A stretch of 64,000 bases of DNA from the NCBI GenBank assembly GCA_016793465.1, contig JAEUJW010000001.1, positions 61,672 through 125,671 of the forward strand, written 5' to 3'. Positions within the stretch are counted from its first letter, which is position 1. Each line of letters begins with the position of its first letter. The notes under the pieces are model-generated. The model was given only the letters and a program-made list of their open reading frames with translations. It ran no database searches and was not told the DNA's origin. Source of the stretch: Myxococcales bacterium. Lineage in GTDB: Bacteria; Myxococcota; Polyangia; Nannocystales; Nannocystaceae. Shown here one piece after another: positions 9,694 through 18,160 of this stretch. The position numbers and the translations under genes are program-made.

Positions 9694-10874
9694 GCGCCAC
9701 GCCCTACATCATCGGCATCGACCACCTGCTCAATGAAGAGGAGCGCCTCGTGTGGTCGGCCGCGCGAGACTTCGGCGAGCGCCGCATCGCCCCGGTGATC
9801 GAGAAGCACTACGAGAAGGGCACCTTCCCCCGCGAGCTCATCCCCGAGTTCGCGGCCATGGGCTTCCTCGGCGCCCCCCTCAGCGGCTACGGCTGCGCCG
9901 GCATGAACCCGGTCGCCTACGGCCTGACGATGATCGAGCTCGAGCGCCAGGACAGCGGCATCCGCAGCTTCTGCTCGGTGCAGTCGGCCCTGGCGATGTA
10001 CCCCATCCACGCCTACGGCAGCGAGGAGCAGCGCGAGCGCTGGCTGCCCGGCATGGCCCGCGGCGAGACGATCGGCGCGTTCGGCCTGACCGAGCCCAAC
10101 TCCGGCAGCGACCCCGGCTCGATGCGGACCCACGCCCGCCAGGACGGCAAGAACGGCGACTACATCCTCAACGGCCAGAAGTTCTGGATCACCAACAGCC
10201 CGATCGCCGACGTGCTGGTCGTGTGGGCCAAGACGCTCGAGTTCGGCAGCGACACCCCGGTCATCCGCGGCTTCCTGGTCGAGCGCGCCTTTAAAGGACT
10301 GTCGACCCCCGAGACCCACGGCAAGCTCAGCCTCCGCGCCTCGATGACCGGGGAGATCGTGCTCGACGACGTGCGGGTGCCCGCCGCCAACCTCCTCCCC
10401 AACGTCCAGGGCCTGAAGGGCCCGCTCGGCTGCCTCACCCAGGCCCGCTACGGCATCGGCTGGGGCGCCGTCGGCGCCGCGATGGCCGTCTACGAGCGTG
10501 CCCGCCGCTACACCCTCGAGCGCACCCAGTTCGGCAAGCCCCTCGCCGGCTTTCAGCTCACCCAGCAGAAGCTCGTCGAGCTCCACAACGAGATCGGCAA
10601 GGCCCTGCTGCTCGCCTACCACTGCGGCCGCCTCAAGCAGGACGGCAAGCTGACGCCCGTGCAGGTCTCCTACCTCAAACGCGACAACGTCCGCATGGCC
10701 CTCGAGAGCGCCCGCACCGCCCGCTCGATGCTCGGCGGCAACGGCATCATGGGCGAGTTCCACGTCATGCGGCACCTGTGCAACCTCGAGACGGTCTACA
10801 CCTACGAGGGCACCCACGAGATCCACACCCTCGCGATCGGCCGCGCCATCACCGGCCTCGACGCCTTCAGCTGA
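9690..10874 (+). CDS. gcdH: Glutaryl-CoA dehydrogenase-like acyl-CoA dehydrogenase
   Basis: A 394-residue flavoenzyme of standard length. It has the FAD-binding stretch FGLTEPNSGSDPGSM and WITNSP, the C-terminal helical domain with ERTQFGKPL, and the catalytic base Glu373 in TYEGTHEIH. The following RAITG is typical of glutaryl-CoA dehydrogenases, which oxidise and decarboxylate glutaryl-CoA to crotonyl-CoA in lysine/tryptophan breakdown. The ATG overlaps the MauE stop. Why a thiol-redox membrane protein is coupled to it is not clear. Another short-chain acyl-CoA specificity remains possible. Confidence 0.9.
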   Translation: MSATPYIIGIDHLLNEEERLVWSAARDFGERRIAPVIEKHYEKGTFPRELIPEFAAMGFLGAPLSGYGCAGMNPVAYGLTMIELERQDSGIRSFCSVQSALAMYPIHAYGSEEQRERWLPGMARGETIGAFGLTEPNSGSDPGSMRTHARQDGKNGDYILNGQKFWITNSPIADVLVVWAKTLEFGSDTPVIRGFLVERAFKGLSTPETHGKLSLRASMTGEIVLDDVRVPAANLLPNVQGLKGPLGCLTQARYGIGWGAVGAAMAVYERARRYTLERTQFGKPLAGFQLTQQKLVELHNEIGKALLLAYHCGRLKQDGKLTPVQVSYLKRDNVRMALESARTARSMLGGNGIMGEFHVMRHLCNLETVYTYEGTHEIHTLAIGRAITGLDAFS

Positions 10875-10891
10875 CGCGCCCGCCGGTCACC

Positions 10892-10905
10892 TGTCCTGCG
10901 GGACA
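10892..10905. repeat. TGTCC-N4-GGACA palindrome, copy 1
   Basis: Perfect 5+5 palindrome with loop TGCG; arms extend to CTGTCC/GGACAG (10891-10906). It lies between the gcdH stop and the stop of the convergent small gene (10907), and could also act as a short terminator stem. Confidence 0.7.
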
Positions 10906-10906
10906 G

Positions 10907-11062
10907 CTACCAGAGCCGCAGCACGCCGGTCTGGAACAGCCCGGCCAGGACCAGCAGCAGCGACAGCCCGAGCACGAAGTAGCCGGTCGACGGCGAGCCG
11001 TGAGATCCGCCGAGGCCCGCGGGACCGTGGCAGGAGCAGTCGTGAGGGTGCTGCAGCTTCAT
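10907..11062 (-). CDS. Small Cys/His-rich membrane protein (51 aa)
   Basis: A 51-residue frame from ATG 11062 to TAG at 10907-10909. The N-terminus has closely spaced His and Cys (HPHDCSCHG), a possible metal site. One transmembrane helix follows (YFVLGLSLLLVLAGLF) with a short basic end. The residue composition and the juxtaposed palindrome suggest a real gene, but there is no strong ribosome binding site and I do not recognise a family. Convergent with gcdH. Confidence 0.5.
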   Translation of the reverse strand: MKLQHPHDCSCHGPAGLGGSHGSPSTGYFVLGLSLLLVLAGLFQTGVLRLW

Positions 11063-11278
11063 ACGGGAACCGCTGGACTTTAGCACGCGGGTCCGCGGCC
11101 GGCGCAAGCACCTCCCGCCGGTCCGAACCGCGAGACGTGCTGCACGCCGCGGATGTGAGCCAGGGCTCGGCCGCGCGCCGGGCCGTCCGTGGGACGCGTC
11201 CGTACCGCTGTTCCCGGCCCTTCCGCGCCAGGATGGCCCTCGCCACGGCCTGCGCTTTGGGATAGCTTCACCAAGGCA

Positions 11279-11809
11279 ATGGTCCACCCGGTCCAGAGTG
11301 TCATCGAGTCGCTGTACGCCGCAGGCCGGTGCCCGCGTCTGCACGTCAACGCGACCCATGCGTCCGTGGTGTGCCCCGAGGAGATCCGCCACCAGTGGAA
11401 GGAGCGGCTCATCATCGACCTCGACGCCAGCTACCCGCTCGAGCTGGCCTTCGGGACCACCGGCCTGGCCGCCAACCTGTCGTTCGGCGGCACCGTGTCG
11501 CGCTGCACCTTCCCGTGGGAGTCGATCTACGTGGTCATGGACCGCGCCACCGGCCGCGGCATCGTGCTCGACCGCCACGTCCCCGAGTCGGTGCGCAAAC
11601 AGTCGAGCCCGCAGACCGCCGCCGCCATCCAGCGCCCCGAACCCGACGCCGAGCCCCCGGAGCCCCGCCCCGAGCTCCGCGCCGTCGCCGACGAGCCCGC
11701 CCCCCCCGCCGAAGCCGCCGCCAAACCCGAGGCCGAGAAGCCCGCCACCGACGAGTCCGCGGTCAAGAAGCGCCGCGCCGCCTTCCGCGTGATCGACGGC
11801 GGAGGGTGA
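11279..11809 (+). CDS. sspB: SspB-like ClpXP adaptor
   Basis: 176 residues. The N-terminal ~105 residues follow the SspB fold: an initial helix (VIESLYAAGRCPRLHVNA), then strands including ANLSFGGTVSRCTFPWESIYVV, the substrate-binding SspB core. The remaining ~70 residues are an acidic/Pro/Ala-rich flexible tail ending in basic residues, comparable to the SspB tail that docks onto ClpX. SspB delivers ssrA-tagged and other substrates to ClpXP in the cytoplasm. ATG 11279 is chosen because homology starts there; the frame is open from 11189. Confidence 0.85.
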   Translation: MVHPVQSVIESLYAAGRCPRLHVNATHASVVCPEEIRHQWKERLIIDLDASYPLELAFGTTGLAANLSFGGTVSRCTFPWESIYVVMDRATGRGIVLDRHVPESVRKQSSPQTAAAIQRPEPDAEPPEPRPELRAVADEPAPPAEAAAKPEAEKPATDESAVKKRRAAFRVIDGGG

Positions 11810-11841
11810 CTCCACCTGGTTCCGCGCGTACCCTCGCGGCC

Positions 11842-12138
11842 ATGAAGATCGCCGGCATCGTCACGACCGTGATCGCGCTCATCCTCGTCGGGCTGTGGCT
11901 GGCATTCGTGCGCGCCCCGGCCCCGGAGGAGGTCTGCGCGCACAAGTCCGCGATCGCCCTGGCCGAGACCCGCGGCGAGTACGCCGCCGCCGCCGAGAAC
12001 CTCATCGACCGCATCAACGCCGACTGCGTCAAGGAGCGCCGCAAGCTGCTCCAGCTCCGCGGCAAGATCGCCTACGCCCGCCAGGCCAAGTGCATCCTCG
12101 CGGCCACCACCCTCTCCGAGGCCGAACGCTGCGGCTGA
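11842..12138 (+). CDS. Small membrane-anchored protein (98 aa)
   Basis: A 98-residue protein with one N-terminal membrane helix (IAGIVTTVIALILVGLWLAF) that is probably an uncleaved anchor. A mostly helical periplasmic part with four Cys follows. No family is recognised. It lies 32 bases after sspB and one base before the first possible tcdA start, so these three genes probably form one transcript. Confidence 0.7.
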   Translation: MKIAGIVTTVIALILVGLWLAFVRAPAPEEVCAHKSAIALAETRGEYAAAAENLIDRINADCVKERRKLLQLRGKIAYARQAKCILAATTLSEAERCG

Positions 12139-12139
12139 C

Positions 12140-13087
12140 ATGACAGCCACCCCGGCGCCGCTTATGCTGCGCCGCGCCATGGCCACCCAGTTCATCCCGA
12201 CCGGCATCGCCTTCCCGAAGCGGCCCGGCAGCGCTGCGCCCGCGACCTCGACCGCCACGAGCGAGGACGACGAGACCAGCACCTACAAGCTGCACCGCCG
12301 CTTCGACCGCATGGGCCGCCTGGTCGGCGACGGCGGCATGCAGAAGCTGTTCGCCAGCCACGTGATGGTGGTCGGCCTCGGCGGCGTCGGCAGCTGGGCC
12401 GCGGAGTCGCTGGCCCGCTCGGGCGTCGGCGCCCTGACGATCGTCGACTTCGACCTGATCTGCGTGACCAACGCCAACCGCCAGCTCCACGCGGTGCGCG
12501 GCACCACCGGCAAGCAGAAAGCCGCGGTGATGGCCGAGCGCCTGCGCCAGATCAACCCGCGCTGCGAGGTCCGCCCCGAGCCGGTGTTCTACTCCGCCGA
12601 CACCAGCGAGGCCCTGCTCGCCCACCAGCCCGACCTCGTCATCGACGCGATCGACAACCTCGCCGCCAAGACCCACCTGATCGCCACCTGCCGCGCGCGC
12701 GGCGTCCCGCTCGTGGTCTCCGGCGGCGCCTCCGGGCGCATGGACCCCACCCAGGTCCGCGTGTCCGACCTCAACGCCGTCGAGCACGACCCCTTCCTCG
12801 CCGCCACCCGCAAGCTGCTGCGCAAGCACCACGAGTTCCCCCACCGCGACAAGGAGGCCTGGCACATCCCCGCGGTGCACTCGCTCGAGGCCCCGCAGGA
12901 CCCCGTCGACCTCGACTACGACCGCGGCGAGGGCTTCCGCTGCGTGTGCCCGCAGGGCGAGATCAGCCCGCACGGCTGCATGCATCGCAACGTGATCTAC
13001 GGGACCGCCAGCTTCGTCACCGGCACCTTCGGCCTGGCCTGCGCCTCCGCGGCCGTGCGCACGATCCTCGGCCAGCCCGTCGCCTGA
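12140..13087 (+). CDS. tcdA: tRNA threonylcarbamoyladenosine dehydratase (TcdA/CsdL)
   Basis: An E1-like ThiF-fold protein, 315 residues from ATG 12140 or 302 from ATG 12179. It has VVGLGGVGSWAAESLARSG (nucleotide-binding loop), DFDLICVTNANRQ with the Arg that contacts ATP, and DAIDNLAAK. VCPQGEISPHGC is in the usual position of the TcdA C-terminal block. TcdA converts t6A37 to the cyclic form ct6A in tRNAs decoding ANN codons. The first ~40 residues are a non-conserved extension. ATG 12179 removes part of it and may be the true start. Confidence 0.92.
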   Translation: MTATPAPLMLRRAMATQFIPTGIAFPKRPGSAAPATSTATSEDDETSTYKLHRRFDRMGRLVGDGGMQKLFASHVMVVGLGGVGSWAAESLARSGVGALTIVDFDLICVTNANRQLHAVRGTTGKQKAAVMAERLRQINPRCEVRPEPVFYSADTSEALLAHQPDLVIDAIDNLAAKTHLIATCRARGVPLVVSGGASGRMDPTQVRVSDLNAVEHDPFLAATRKLLRKHHEFPHRDKEAWHIPAVHSLEAPQDPVDLDYDRGEGFRCVCPQGEISPHGCMHRNVIYGTASFVTGTFGLACASAAVRTILGQPVA

Positions 13088-13266
13088 CGATCGGTCGCAC
13101 GTCGCACGACCCCATGCGACATCCGTGCGCCGCCGCAGGTCTGTCGCACCGGCCGCGATCGACGTACGCACGCCGTTCGCCGCGATCATCACCCGCCGAC
13201 CCCAAGCGCCGACGTCCACGAGCTACCACGCACCGCCCAGAGGACCGTTCTGATAGCGTCCCGGGG

Positions 13267-14454
13267 ATGCGCGCCGCCACCACCCACAGCACCGACTCCG
13301 ACACCGACGTCGCCGTCGCCGAGGCCTACGCCGCCCTCGCGCGCGAGCTCGGCGGCCCGCCCGACTGGCTGTTCGTGCAGAGCTCGGTGCGCCACCCGCT
13401 CGCGGCCCTGCAGCGGGCCGTCGCCGCCACCGGCGCCCGGGCGATCCACGGCGGCAGCTCGTGCCTCGGCGTCATGACCCAGGCCGGCGTGCACGGCGAC
13501 GCGGGCCTCGGATTGTTCGGCCTGCGCGACGAGCACGGCGGCTTCGGCGTCGGCCTCGCGCCCCTCGGCGACGACCCGGCCGCCGGCGCCGGCCTCGCGC
13601 TGCAGCGGGCGATCGACGCCTCCGGACGTCAGGGCGAGGTGCCCGCGCTGGTGTGGGTGACGAGCGCCCCCGGCCACGAGGAGGCGTGCATCGCCGGCAT
13701 CGAGGCGGTGATCGGCCGCGAGGTCCCGATCGTCGGCGGCAGCGCGGCCGACGACACGGTCGCCGGCGGGTGGTACCAGTTCACCCGCGACGCCGGCGAC
13801 ACCGGCGGCATCGTCGTCAGCGCGCTCTACCCCGGGGCCGCGGTGGCCTCGGCGTTCCAGAGCGGCTACTCGCCGACCACCCACATCGGCCGGGTCACCC
13901 GCGCCGACCGCCGCTCGCTGCAAGAGATCGACGGCCGCCCCGCCGCCGCCGTGTACGACGCCTGGTCGGGCGGCGCGATCGCCTCGGCGCTGCCCGGCGG
14001 CGGCTCGGTGCTCGCGACCACCACGCTGTTCCCCATCGGCCGGCGCGTCGGCGACGTCGGCGGCGAGCCCTACTTCCGCCTCGCCCACCCCGAGTCCGTC
14101 GGCCCGGGCGGCGACCTGCGCCTGTTCGCCGACTTCGCCGAGGGCGACGAGCTCGTGCTCATGCAAGGCTCGATCGACGCCCTGCTCACCCGCGCCGGCC
14201 GCGTCGCCGACGACGCCCTCTCGCTGGCCCAGCTGACCCCGCACAGCGCCGCCGGCGCGCTCGTCATCTTCTGCGCCGGCTGCATGCTCACCGTCCGCGA
14301 CCAGCTCCCCCGGGTCGTCGCCGGCCTCAACCAGGCGCTCGCCGGCGTGCCCTTCCTCGGCTGCTTCACCTTCGGCGAGCAGGGCTGCTTCGTCGGCGGC
14401 GAGAACCGCCACGGCAACCTCATGATCTCCGTCACCGTGTTCGCACGGAGCTGA
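13267..14454 (+). CDS. FIST domain sensor protein
   Basis: 395 residues comprising FIST_N (about 1-230) and FIST_C (about 235-390). Visible family features are GGSSCLGVM, VGGSAADD and, near the end, GVPFLGCFTFGEQG. FIST domains are proposed to bind small ligands such as amino acids and usually occur with kinases, GGDEF or similar outputs. Here the domain stands alone, but the next gene (GAF-STAS) begins 7 bases later, so the two probably form one sensory module. The protein has no signal peptide and should be cytoplasmic. Confidence 0.88.
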   Translation: MRAATTHSTDSDTDVAVAEAYAALARELGGPPDWLFVQSSVRHPLAALQRAVAATGARAIHGGSSCLGVMTQAGVHGDAGLGLFGLRDEHGGFGVGLAPLGDDPAAGAGLALQRAIDASGRQGEVPALVWVTSAPGHEEACIAGIEAVIGREVPIVGGSAADDTVAGGWYQFTRDAGDTGGIVVSALYPGAAVASAFQSGYSPTTHIGRVTRADRRSLQEIDGRPAAAVYDAWSGGAIASALPGGGSVLATTTLFPIGRRVGDVGGEPYFRLAHPESVGPGGDLRLFADFAEGDELVLMQGSIDALLTRAGRVADDALSLAQLTPHSAAGALVIFCAGCMLTVRDQLPRVVAGLNQALAGVPFLGCFTFGEQGCFVGGENRHGNLMISVTVFARS

Positions 14455-14461
14455 CGACCCG

Positions 14462-15472
14462 ATGTCCAGCAGCGAAGAACTCCTCCGCGAAGCCATCACC
14501 CGCCTCGAGCAGACCGCCGCCGCCGAGCGCTCCCGCCGTGAGGAGGCCGAGGCCATGCTCGCCGGCATCCGCTGCGTCGCCGAGGCCCCCAGCCTCGCCG
14601 CCACCGACGAGGCGCTGCTCAGCGGCCTCCAGCCGCTGCTGCGCTACGAGAAGGGCGCCGTGCTGGCGCGCAGCGGCGACGCCTACGCCGCCGCGGTCGC
14701 CACCGACGACGCCCTCGCCGGCCTGCGCTGGCCCGAGGGCCCCCTGCTCGCGCGCGTGCGCGCCGGTCAGGCCGTCGCCGTCTACGACGTCCAGCGCAGC
14801 GAGGAGCTCGCCGCCCTCGCCGCCCTGCCCGACGTGCGCTCCGCCCTGTGCCTGCCGATCTCCACCGGCGAGCGCACGAGCGTGCTGCTCGGCGTGCACT
14901 CCGAGCCCGCGTTCTTCTCGCCGCGCCACGTCGCCCTGGCCCGCGGGTTCGCCCGCACCGTCGGCCAGCTGCTCGAGAGCCTCGCCGCCAAGGAGCGCGT
15001 GCACGAGCTCCACCTCGCCGCCGAGCGGGCCGCCGCCCTCGAGCACAGCAACGATCAGCTGCGCCGCCAGCTCGACACGATCCAGGACCAGCAGGCCCGC
15101 ATCCAGCGCCTGTCCGCCCCCATCTTGCAGATCTCCCCGCAGGTCCTGGCGGTCCCGATCGTCGGCGACCTCGAGTACGACTCGCTCGCCCACCTCACCG
15201 AGTCGCTGCTCCACGCCCTCGCCGAGCGCCGCGCCCGCTTCGCCATCCTCGACCTCACCGGCCTCGAAAGCCTCGACGCCGCCGCCGCCGACCGCCTGCG
15301 CACCATGATCCGCGCCGCCCAGCTCGTCGGCGCCCGCTGCCTCGTCACCGGCGTGCGCCCGCAGGTCGCCGCCACCCTCGCCCGGTCCGACGCCAGCCTC
15401 GGCGCCCCCGCCTACAACACCCTCGCCGACGGCTTGAATGCGGCCCAGGCCGCGCTGGCCTCGCGTCGCTGA
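14462..15472 (+). CDS. GAF-coiled coil-STAS protein (RsbR/stressosome-like)
   Basis: 336 residues. Order: N-terminal helix, GAF-like domain (about 30-175, with RSALCLPISTGER), coiled coil (about 175-222, rich in Glu/Gln/Arg), then an RsbR-type STAS domain (about 222-336). The STAS core FAILDLTGLESLDAAAADRL has the phosphorylatable Thr in DLTG. Such proteins relay a sensed signal by regulated phosphorylation of the STAS domain. No partner kinase of the RsbT/RsbW type is adjacent; the FIST gene just upstream is the likely partner. A paralogous sensor is encoded at 35344-36495. Confidence 0.85.
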   Translation: MSSSEELLREAITRLEQTAAAERSRREEAEAMLAGIRCVAEAPSLAATDEALLSGLQPLLRYEKGAVLARSGDAYAAAVATDDALAGLRWPEGPLLARVRAGQAVAVYDVQRSEELAALAALPDVRSALCLPISTGERTSVLLGVHSEPAFFSPRHVALARGFARTVGQLLESLAAKERVHELHLAAERAAALEHSNDQLRRQLDTIQDQQARIQRLSAPILQISPQVLAVPIVGDLEYDSLAHLTESLLHALAERRARFAILDLTGLESLDAAAADRLRTMIRAAQLVGARCLVTGVRPQVAATLARSDASLGAPAYNTLADGLNAAQAALASRR

Positions 15473-15481
15473 GTGGAGTTC

Positions 15482-15521
15482 AAAATTAAAAACCACCGCC
15501 CCCTCGCGGGCGAGGAGGCGG
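15482..15521 (-). terminator. Rho-independent terminator for the 15550 gene
   Basis: Read on the minus strand, a GC-rich stem (15496-15506 with 15511-15521, one mismatch, 4-base loop) is followed by a run of T and A only (15492-15482). This is the classical hairpin plus U-rich tract, 29 bases after the stop of the minus-strand gene. Confidence 0.7.
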
Positions 15522-15523
15522 CC

Positions 15524-15537
15524 TGTCCCTCAGGACA
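15524..15537. repeat. TGTCC-N4-GGACA palindrome, copy 2
   Basis: Perfect 5+5 palindrome, loop CTCA, arms extendable to CTGTCC/GGACAG. Located between convergent genes, directly next to the terminator hairpin at 15496-15521. Confidence 0.7.
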
Positions 15538-15549
15538 GCTCAATAATCA

Positions 15550-16557
15550 TCAGAACCGGCGCGGGGGCGGCGGGGCGTACTGGTTGTGCCGCCCGTCGCT
15601 CTCGGGCCACGGCTGCGGGGTCGGCGTCGGGTAGCTGTACACCGGCGGGTCGACGGGCACGCCGCGCATGCGCAGGCCGTCGAGGCTGTCGTAGTAGATC
15701 GTCATGAGCACGTCGGGGCGGCGCTTGTGCTTGCGGGTGAAGCTGACCTCGCGGACCGACGAGTAGGTCGACTCGCCGTACTCGGTGCCGAGCCGGTTGC
15801 TGCGCGCGCGGGCCCGCTCGGCCGCGTACCCGCCGTCGTCGTATTCGTAGTCGACGCGCGGCGCGGCCGACTTGGCCGCCGACCCGCCCGCGGGCGCCGA
15901 AGCGGCGTCGGCCGGGGGCGCCGCCGGGCTCGCGCTCGTGCGCGCCTCGCCGCGGTAGTCGTACCCGCCGCCGCCGTAGGGCTCGTAGTACGGGCGCTGG
16001 GCGATCGGCACCGGCTCCTTGTGGCGCTGCCGCCGCGGCACGAACTCCTTGAACACCGCCACCCCGATCACGCCGACGTGCTGGGCCGAGCCGCGCCGCG
16101 CCGAGTAGCTGTTGCCGATGTCGGTGAAGCGGAACGCCGCCACCTGGTCGAGCGACTGACGAAAGCCCTCGATCACAACCGACCCGTAGGCCTCGATCAC
16201 GTAGCCGCGCTGCGACTTGTAGTTGCCGAGCTCGCCCGACACGACGTCGCGGCCGTCGACCGTGACCACCGCCTCGACCCGCTCGCCGCTGTTGTTGTGC
16301 ACGCGGATGTTGTAGCGGGCCCCGTTCTGCCCGGCGGCGTACATCGACCCGCCGTGCCAGTAGGTGCGGATCGTCCCGCCGCTCGGGCTCTCGAGCGTCA
16401 CGCTGACGTCCTGGGCCGGCACCGGCGCCACGTAGTGCCCCGAGTCCGTCCACGGCTGGTGGGCCTCCGCCACCCCCGGGCTGCAGGCGAACACCGCGCT
16501 GCCGAGCATGAGGGAGCCGATCAAACCGAGGGTGAAGGACTTGCTGGTGCGTGACAT
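15550..16557 (-). CDS. Exported hypothetical protein with Tyr/Pro-rich C-terminus
   Basis: 335 residues. The signal sequence (LGLIGSLMLGSAVFAC) may be a lipobox (VFAC) or end at AEA-H. A beta-rich domain (about 45-160) follows, with strands such as DVSVTLESPSGGTIRTYW and YNIRVHNNSGERVEAVVTVD. The second half is low complexity (Tyr/Gly/Ala/Pro). No family is recognised; a surface or periplasmic role is inferred. ATG 16557 is chosen because the signal peptide begins there. The frame continues upstream to 18129, but that part is antisense to the TPR lipoprotein gene. Confidence 0.75.
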   Translation of the reverse strand: MSRTSKSFTLGLIGSLMLGSAVFACSPGVAEAHQPWTDSGHYVAPVPAQDVSVTLESPSGGTIRTYWHGGSMYAAGQNGARYNIRVHNNSGERVEAVVTVDGRDVVSGELGNYKSQRGYVIEAYGSVVIEGFRQSLDQVAAFRFTDIGNSYSARRGSAQHVGVIGVAVFKEFVPRRQRHKEPVPIAQRPYYEPYGGGGYDYRGEARTSASPAAPPADAASAPAGGSAAKSAAPRVDYEYDDGGYAAERARARSNRLGTEYGESTYSSVREVSFTRKHKRRPDVLMTIYYDSLDGLRMRGVPVDPPVYSYPTPTPQPWPESDGRHNQYAPPPPRRF

Positions 16558-16701
16558 GGTGCGGTCTCCGCGGCGCCCGGGGGACGTGCGCCCCCGGGGA
16601 TGGATCTCCGGGCCGCAGCCCGGACGCCCTCGAAACGACCCCGCCGCGGCCCGCCTTACACCCTTGCCTCGCGCCCGTCCGCGCGCGTAGCCTCGCGCGC
16701 C

Positions 16702-18075
16702 ATGCCCCGCGCCCTCGCCGTGCTCGCCCTCGTCCTCGCGCTCGCACCCGCGTGCAAGGGCCGCAAGGCCCGCTCCCCCGACGCCGGCGACGGCCAGTCC
16801 GCGACCGCGATGGGCTCGTGGGACGCCTGGCTCGACCTCTCCCCCCTGCTCGAGGTCGCGCGCAGCCACGCCCCCGAGCGCACCGTCGACGCCCTGAAGA
16901 AGGCCTCGAAGCTGCTGCAGGACGGCAAGGCCAGATCCGCCGACGGGCTGCTCGCCCCGCTCGCCGACAGCGACGGCCGCCACTGGGTCGCCGTCGCCCG
17001 CGCCGACCTCGCGGCCCTCTACTTCACCACCTGCATCCGCGGCGTGGCCTGGCGCCTCGAGGACCTCACCGCCAAGAGCCCGCCGATGCGCCGCAGCGAC
17101 TTCAGCGAGAACACCAAGCTGATCCAGGGCGACGTCTCGGTCGAGGCCATGCTCACCGACCTCGACGCCGCCGTGTCCGCCAAGAACGCCGCGCTCGCCG
17201 TGCAGGCCCGCATCGCCCGCGCCCGCGTCACCGCCTTCAGCTCGCGCTGCCCCGCCACCCCCGACGTGCAGCAGCTGTCCGAGGGCATCCTGAAGAATGA
17301 CCTCGCGACCCTCGCGGCCGAGAACCACCTCACCCCCGACCTCGCCTTCCTGTGGGCCGGCGTGCAGATGTCCGAGTTCTCCGGCGCGGCCGCCCGCCCG
17401 TTCCTGTTGATGGCCCGCGACGGCGGCTACACCGACCCCAGCGTGGTCTACATGCTCGGCGTCATCGCCCTCGAGCAACGCGACCTCGACCGCGCCGACG
17501 GCTACGCCAGCGACGCCCTCACCCAGTACGCGAAGATCGGCGACAAGGACCAGCAGGCCCAGACCCTGTTCCTCCGCGGCGAGGTCGCCCGCGCCCGCAA
17601 CGACGCCGCCGGCGCCCGCAAGCACTACGAGTCGGCCCAGAAGATCGTGCCCGGCCACCCCGCCGCCGTCCTCGGCGTGGCCCGCCTCGTGCTCGCCGCC
17701 GACGGCCCCTCGGGCGCCGTCAAGTACCTCCAGGGCATCCTCCCCCAGGTCGCGCTCACCGGCCCGCTCACGCCCGAGAAGACCCCCGTCGCCGCCGACA
17801 ACCTCGAGGCGCTCGCCATGTTCGTGCAGGAGAGCGAGCTCGTGGCCGTCACCCGCGACGCCCTGCTCGCCGAGGTCGACCTCGAGCCCGACGTCACCCG
17901 CCGCGGCCTGCGTTACTTCTTCGCCGCCACCCTCGACGCCCGCCTCGGCGAGTACGCCCACGCCCGCGCCCACGCGGCGCTCGCCCGCGACGAGTTCGCG
18001 ACCACCAGCGAGCCCCCGCCGGTCGACGTCGACAAGTTCATCGAGCGCGTCGACAGCGTCAGCAACCCGCGCTGA
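16702..18075 (+). CDS. TPR lipoprotein
   Basis: 457 residues with a lipoprotein signal (VLALVLALAPAC, mature Cys about residue 17), so attached to a membrane. The body is helical with degenerate tetratricopeptide repeats, clearest at PSVVYMLGVIALEQRDLDRA, AQTLFLRGEVARARNDAAGA and HPAAVLGVARLVLA. TPRs act as docking surfaces, so this could be an assembly factor for envelope complexes. It is divergent from the 15550 gene; the 144-base gap should hold both promoters. Confidence 0.85.
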   Translation: MPRALAVLALVLALAPACKGRKARSPDAGDGQSATAMGSWDAWLDLSPLLEVARSHAPERTVDALKKASKLLQDGKARSADGLLAPLADSDGRHWVAVARADLAALYFTTCIRGVAWRLEDLTAKSPPMRRSDFSENTKLIQGDVSVEAMLTDLDAAVSAKNAALAVQARIARARVTAFSSRCPATPDVQQLSEGILKNDLATLAAENHLTPDLAFLWAGVQMSEFSGAAARPFLLMARDGGYTDPSVVYMLGVIALEQRDLDRADGYASDALTQYAKIGDKDQQAQTLFLRGEVARARNDAAGARKHYESAQKIVPGHPAAVLGVARLVLAADGPSGAVKYLQGILPQVALTGPLTPEKTPVAADNLEALAMFVQESELVAVTRDALLAEVDLEPDVTRRGLRYFFAATLDARLGEYAHARAHAALARDEFATTSEPPPVDVDKFIERVDSVSNPR

Positions 18076-18080
18076 CGCGC

Positions 18081-18160
18081 GCGCTCGGCGAGCGCCGTCG
18101 GCGTCATCACCTCGGCCCTCGCCGCTCACGCTCGTCGAGCGGGTCGTCGGCGCCGAGCGC
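18081..18160. repeat. Inverted repeat between convergent genes
   Basis: GCGCTCGGCG (18081-18090) and CGCCGAGCGC (18151-18160) are perfect complements 60 bases apart, filling the gap between the stops at 18075 (+) and 18161 (-). They may form a long-looped terminator stem. Confidence 0.4.

Noticed and set aside
13088..13266. Repeated GTCGCAC in the gap before the FIST gene as a possible operator
   Set aside because: The copies are few, irregularly spaced and not clearly symmetrical.
16558..18129. Continuation of the 15550 minus-strand frame to 18129
   Set aside because: It is antisense to the TPR lipoprotein gene and low in complexity; the signal peptide at 16557 marks the real start.
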